Source: Psychrobacter sp. NG25 (GTDB lineage: Bacteria; Pseudomonadota; Gammaproteobacteria; Pseudomonadales; Moraxellaceae). Taken from it: 64,000 nt of DNA. The DNA is taken from the NCBI RefSeq assembly GCF_015234355.1, contig NZ_JADGMV010000007.1, positions 1-64,000 on the forward strand, in the 5' to 3' direction. A program made the position numbers and the translations under genes. Position 1 is the first letter of the stretch; each line of letters begins with the position of its first letter. Below the pieces are notes generated by a model. It was not told where the DNA came from. It searched no databases and worked only from the letters and a program-made list of their open reading frames with translations. This document shows, in pieces, positions 63,974 through 64,000 of the stretch.

Positions 63974-64000
63974 CAGTTTATTATTATGCATAATGTTTAA

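Overview
The window is a chromosomal segment of a gammaproteobacterium of the Moraxellaceae, most probably Psychrobacter. This rests on the protein flavour, the moderately AT-rich DNA, the DUF1852 / core-MetE / flavin reductase cassette, the very long NusB and the gene neighbourhoods; no database was searched, so the genus is an inference. Nothing indicates a plasmid or an intact prophage: no integrase, phage structural genes or CRISPR array was seen.

Layout. 0-0.3 kb: the 3' part of a 5S rRNA gene (end of an rrn operon), two terminators and a 15-nt relic of the 5S 3' end. 0.5-3.4 kb: an SDR oxidoreductase, an HCCA-isomerase-like thioredoxin-fold protein and a secreted phytase-like esterase. 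3.8-8.7 kb: a folate-independent methionine synthase cassette (mesX-mesD-flavin reductase) behind a MetR-like box, then a TauE/SafE permease and a zinc alcohol dehydrogenase. 9-17 kb, mostly minus strand: cell-envelope precursor and cofactor genes glmS, glmU, pgpA, thiL, nusB, ribH and hisF. 17-25 kb: homoserine kinase with an extra C-terminal module, DUF2007, class II glutamine amidotransferase, YchJ, a YdjM-like membrane protein, DUF3025 and aconitase acnA. 25-30 kb: small poorly known proteins, a LysE exporter, tRNA-Glu, tRNA-Ala and gltX.

30.6-39.2 kb is the front half of the division and cell wall (dcw) cluster: rsmH, ftsL, ftsI, murE, murF, mraY. No mraZ precedes rsmH. The next two dcw genes, murD and ftsW, appear only at 61.1-64 kb, so about 22 kb of other material separates mraY from murD. 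That interval holds an RlmA-type methyltransferase, an ElyC/YdcF protein, a peroxiredoxin-like protein, a run of small secreted proteins of unknown function (42.6-45 kb), a YHYH-domain protein with a partner lipoprotein, a GntP permease, decayed DNA, a lipoprotein, a 13-repeat leucine-rich-repeat protein, tRNA-Ser, a secreted nuclease, DUF2147, the amt-glnK ammonium module, a double-Usp stress protein and a SulP transporter.

The interval shows signs of local duplication and decay: an IS3-type orfA remnant, a C-terminal relic of the 50.9-kb lipoprotein on the other side of the GntP gene, a ~200-bp tandem duplication of the amt 3' end with its terminator, paralogous tandem small secreted proteins, and recently duplicated LRR units. 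The least explained piece is the 42.4-45 kb cluster of small exported proteins behind a repeat-rich upstream region.
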